Shown here: in pieces, positions 62,328 through 64,000 of the stretch
Numbering within the stretch: position 1 is the first letter of the stretch
Layout of the letters: every line of letters begins with the position of its first letter
Assembly: GCA_043554545.1 (NCBI GenBank)
Contig: CP121337.1
Location: 434,001-498,000, forward strand
Direction of reading: 5' to 3'
Length of the DNA stretch: 64,000 nt
Source: UBA7330 sp043554545
GTDB lineage: Bacteria; Bacteroidota; Bacteroidia; Cytophagales; Cyclobacteriaceae
Made by a program: the position numbers and the translations under genes
The notes under the pieces: generated by a model
Told to the model about the DNA's origin: nothing
The model's input: only the letters and a program-made list of their open reading frames with translations
The model's database searches: none

Positions 62328-62933
62328 ATGAGCAAAGACGAGAGCACAGAAAAAAAAATCAAAGAAGTAGCGAGGGCCATATTTATTAGTAAAGGCTATG
62401 CTGCCACTAAAACCCGTGACATTGCAGATGAGGCGGGGATAAACCTGGCGTTGGTTAACTACTATTTTAGAAGTAAAGAAAAGTTGTTTCATGAGATCAT
62501 GACGGAAAGTATTCAGGCATTCATGTCAGACATCTTCATGATCTTCTTTGAGGAAGAATCAAAACTGGAGGCAAAACTAGAACGACTGGCTGCCAATTAC
62601 ATCGAATTCCTGCTAAAGAACCCCAACATGCCCATCTTTATATTAAGTGAATTGCGATCTAATCCTGAGCAGTTTGTCAGTAGAATGACCCATGGTGTCA
62701 AAATGAAAGAATCCGTTTTATTTAGACAACTAGCAGAAGAAATAGGGCATCAAAAGCTAAGTGAAATTAATCCAATACACATCATCATCAATCTCCTGGG
62801 TATGATTGTCTTCCCCTTTTTAGGTAAACCCATGTTGCAGCTAACAGCTCAGGTAGATCAGGAACATTTTGAAAAAATGATGAATGAAAGGAAGAAACTG
62901 ATCCCTATGTGGATCATGAATATGATCAGATAA
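62328..62933 (+). CDS. TetR family transcriptional regulator
   Basis: The 201-residue protein has the N-terminal TetR helix-turn-helix: KIKEVARAIFISKGYAATKTRDIADEAGINLALVNYYFRSKEKLFHEI. A helical ligand-binding domain follows, as expected. It lies 52 bp upstream of a tolC-type gene in the same direction. A shared operator sequence occurs upstream of both, suggesting it represses an efflux operon of which only the first gene is visible. Confidence 0.92.
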   Translation: MSKDESTEKKIKEVARAIFISKGYAATKTRDIADEAGINLALVNYYFRSKEKLFHEIMTESIQAFMSDIFMIFFEEESKLEAKLERLAANYIEFLLKNPNMPIFILSELRSNPEQFVSRMTHGVKMKESVLFRQLAEEIGHQKLSEINPIHIIINLLGMIVFPFLGKPMLQLTAQVDQEHFEKMMNERKKLIPMWIMNMIR

Positions 62934-62955
62934 AATTTTTTACGTTAGTGTTAAT

Positions 62956-62967
62956 CAAATGTTTAAA
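62956..62967. promoter_or_regulatory. second TetR half-operator before the tolC-type gene
   Basis: CAAATGTTTAAA is identical to part of the tetR-upstream palindrome (62273-62284) and lies 18 bases before the efflux gene start. Only the half-site is conserved. Confidence 0.45.
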
Positions 62968-62985
62968 ACAAAATTATTAATCAAA

Positions 62986-64000
62986 ATGAGAATCATTAGA
63001 AACTCGCTGCTGATTACTGGCTTGCTGATGCTGATGAGCTTGATGAATGGTATAGCACAGGATCTGCGTTCGACGAGTCTGGATAGCTGTCTGGCTCAGG
63101 CAAGAGTGAACTACCCGCAGATTAAGCAGTATGATTTGCTTACCCGGGCAACTGGTTATTCTTTAGAAAATGCACAGAAAGGCAAGTGGCCGCAATTGAG
63201 TATTTCCGGTCAAGCCAGTTATCAATCAGCGGTTACTTCTATTCCCGGAGGTGCGGCCATGGGTGTTACGCCTTTGAGCAAAGATCAATACAAACTATAT
63301 GGAGAAGTGGCTCAACCCCTAACAGATCTGGCGGTGATCAAGCAAAGACAAAAGATTATTGAAGCCAATGGAGAAATTGAGAAGAACAGTCTTGAAATTA
63401 GTTTGTATAAGATCAATGAGCGTGTGAGTGATCTGTATTTCGGCATTCTGCTCCTTCAAAGCCAGATCAGTCAGGCAAATACCACTAAGACAGACCTGGA
63501 GAACGGCTTACAAAATATTCAGGCGGCCATTAAATATGGAACGGCACTTCAAAGCAATGCAGACTTATTGCAGGCAGAGCTTTTGAGCCTTGATCAGCGC
63601 GTGATAGAACAAAAAGCAACCAAAAAGGCCTATCTCAACATGTTAAGTCTTTTTACCGGTCAGCCGTTTGGGGATGATATACAGCTATTGGAACCACAGG
63701 TTTTAAGTCTTAAGCAAGAAATCACCCGACCTGAACTCACCTTTTTCAATAACCAAATTCAAGTGCTGAACATGCAATCAGATTTATTGAGAAAGAATAA
63801 TCTACCCAAGTTCAGTTTGTTTTTTCTTGGAGGCATAGGTCGTCCGGCGCTTAATATGCTTAGCAACGAGTTTGAACCCTACTACATGGGTGGTCTGAGA
63901 TTATCCTGGCGTTTGTCCAATTATTATACAAGCAAGGGCCAAAATCAGCTGTTTTCCATCAATCAGGACATCCTCAGTAGTGAAAAGGAGACCTTCCTGT
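62986..64000 (+). CDS. TolC family outer-membrane efflux protein, 3' end missing
   Basis: The frame opens with ATG at 62986 and a signal peptide (LLITGLLMLMSLMNGIAQD), and stays open to the right edge (338 codons seen). It has the TolC/OEP pattern: SLDSCLAQARVNYPQIKQYDLL, long amphipathic helices (NTTKTDLENGLQNIQAAIKY, ADLLQAELLSLDQRVIEQK) and barrel strands (FSLFFLGGIGRPALNML, GGLRLSWRLSNY). TolC proteins form the outer-membrane channel of efflux pumps. The adaptor and inner-membrane pump genes would be expected downstream, outside the window. Confidence 0.9.
   Translation, partial: MRIIRNSLLITGLLMLMSLMNGIAQDLRSTSLDSCLAQARVNYPQIKQYDLLTRATGYSLENAQKGKWPQLSISGQASYQSAVTSIPGGAAMGVTPLSKDQYKLYGEVAQPLTDLAVIKQRQKIIEANGEIEKNSLEISLYKINERVSDLYFGILLLQSQISQANTTKTDLENGLQNIQAAIKYGTALQSNADLLQAELLSLDQRVIEQKATKKAYLNMLSLFTGQPFGDDIQLLEPQVLSLKQEITRPELTFFNNQIQVLNMQSDLLRKNNLPKFSLFFLGGIGRPALNMLSNEFEPYYMGGLRLSWRLSNYYTSKGQNQLFSINQDILSSEKETFL

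Noticed and set aside
1..64000. tRNA, rRNA or CRISPR arrays
   Set aside because: No cloverleaf-like, rRNA-like or regularly spaced repeat-spacer pattern was found when reading the gaps; a dedicated tRNA scan was not possible.

Overview
The window looks like chromosomal DNA of a marine or otherwise polysaccharide-degrading Bacteroidota, probably of the Cytophagales type. The grounds are: moderately AT-rich DNA; weak Shine-Dalgarno signals but several promoters of the Bacteroidota form TAnnTTTG; many lipoproteins and secreted enzymes; and typical families (PVC-type cytochrome c/HEAT proteins, DUF1080, Tat-exported Gfo/Idh/MocA proteins, COG4299 acyltransferase, REP-associated transposase). No rRNA, tRNA, CRISPR array, phage or intact insertion sequence was found.

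Layout. 1-7 kb: end of an alginate lyase, a fasciclin-domain protein, xerD divergent from aroQ-marC-rnhA, and a secreted TPR-CHAT protease-like protein. 7-9.3 kb: two small unknown envelope genes and 1.2 kb of decaying DNA holding an EthD-family pseudogene and a roughly 110-bp copy of the end of the CHAT gene. 9.3-14 kb: quinone-oxidoreductase-like enzyme, secreted M1 peptidase, beta-propeller lipoprotein and a small secreted protein. 14.2-21 kb: a six-gene operon, apparently for amino sugars: Tat-exported oxidoreductase, DUF1080 hydrolase, NagA-like deacetylase, a divergent Nramp-fold transporter, NagB and a GH109 alpha-N-acetylgalactosaminidase-type protein, closed by a terminator hairpin. 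21-26.8 kb: GNAT, DUF885 peptidase, an APH-fold kinase overlapping a divergent enolase paralogue, and fructose-1,6-bisphosphatase. 26.9-37.2 kb: carbohydrate and envelope genes (sulfatase, COG4299 acyltransferase, phosphoesterase, polysaccharide deacetylase, GH29 fucosidase, PVC cytochrome c, esterase) with a transposase remnant between two hairpins. No SusC/SusD pair is present.

37.7-64 kb: an IorAB molybdenum hydroxylase, a secreted methyltransferase, a GH-A-like lipoprotein, an SRPBCC protein, an ECF42-type sigma factor with its DGPF/YCII partner, a pectate-lyase-like protein, a membrane HExxH protein, two HxlR regulators each divergent from a likely target, a decayed SDR gene, an acyl-CoA ligase, a PadR/membrane pair, a 20/21-bp tandem repeat, GH16, a DUF2130 protein, a dihaem cytochrome c, an HEFGH/beta-barrel protein, an SGNH hydrolase with a second sulfatase, and a TetR-TolC efflux locus running off the right edge.

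The most interesting candidates are the kinase/enolase-paralogue pair; the amino-sugar operon whose Nramp-like transporter lacks the metal-binding motifs; a shared pair of flanking repeats around two unrelated genes at 41.2-42.5 and 57.0-58.2 kb; and three independent patches of gene decay. I did not find a clear undescribed defence or mobile system. Functions are read from motifs and gene order; no searches were run.
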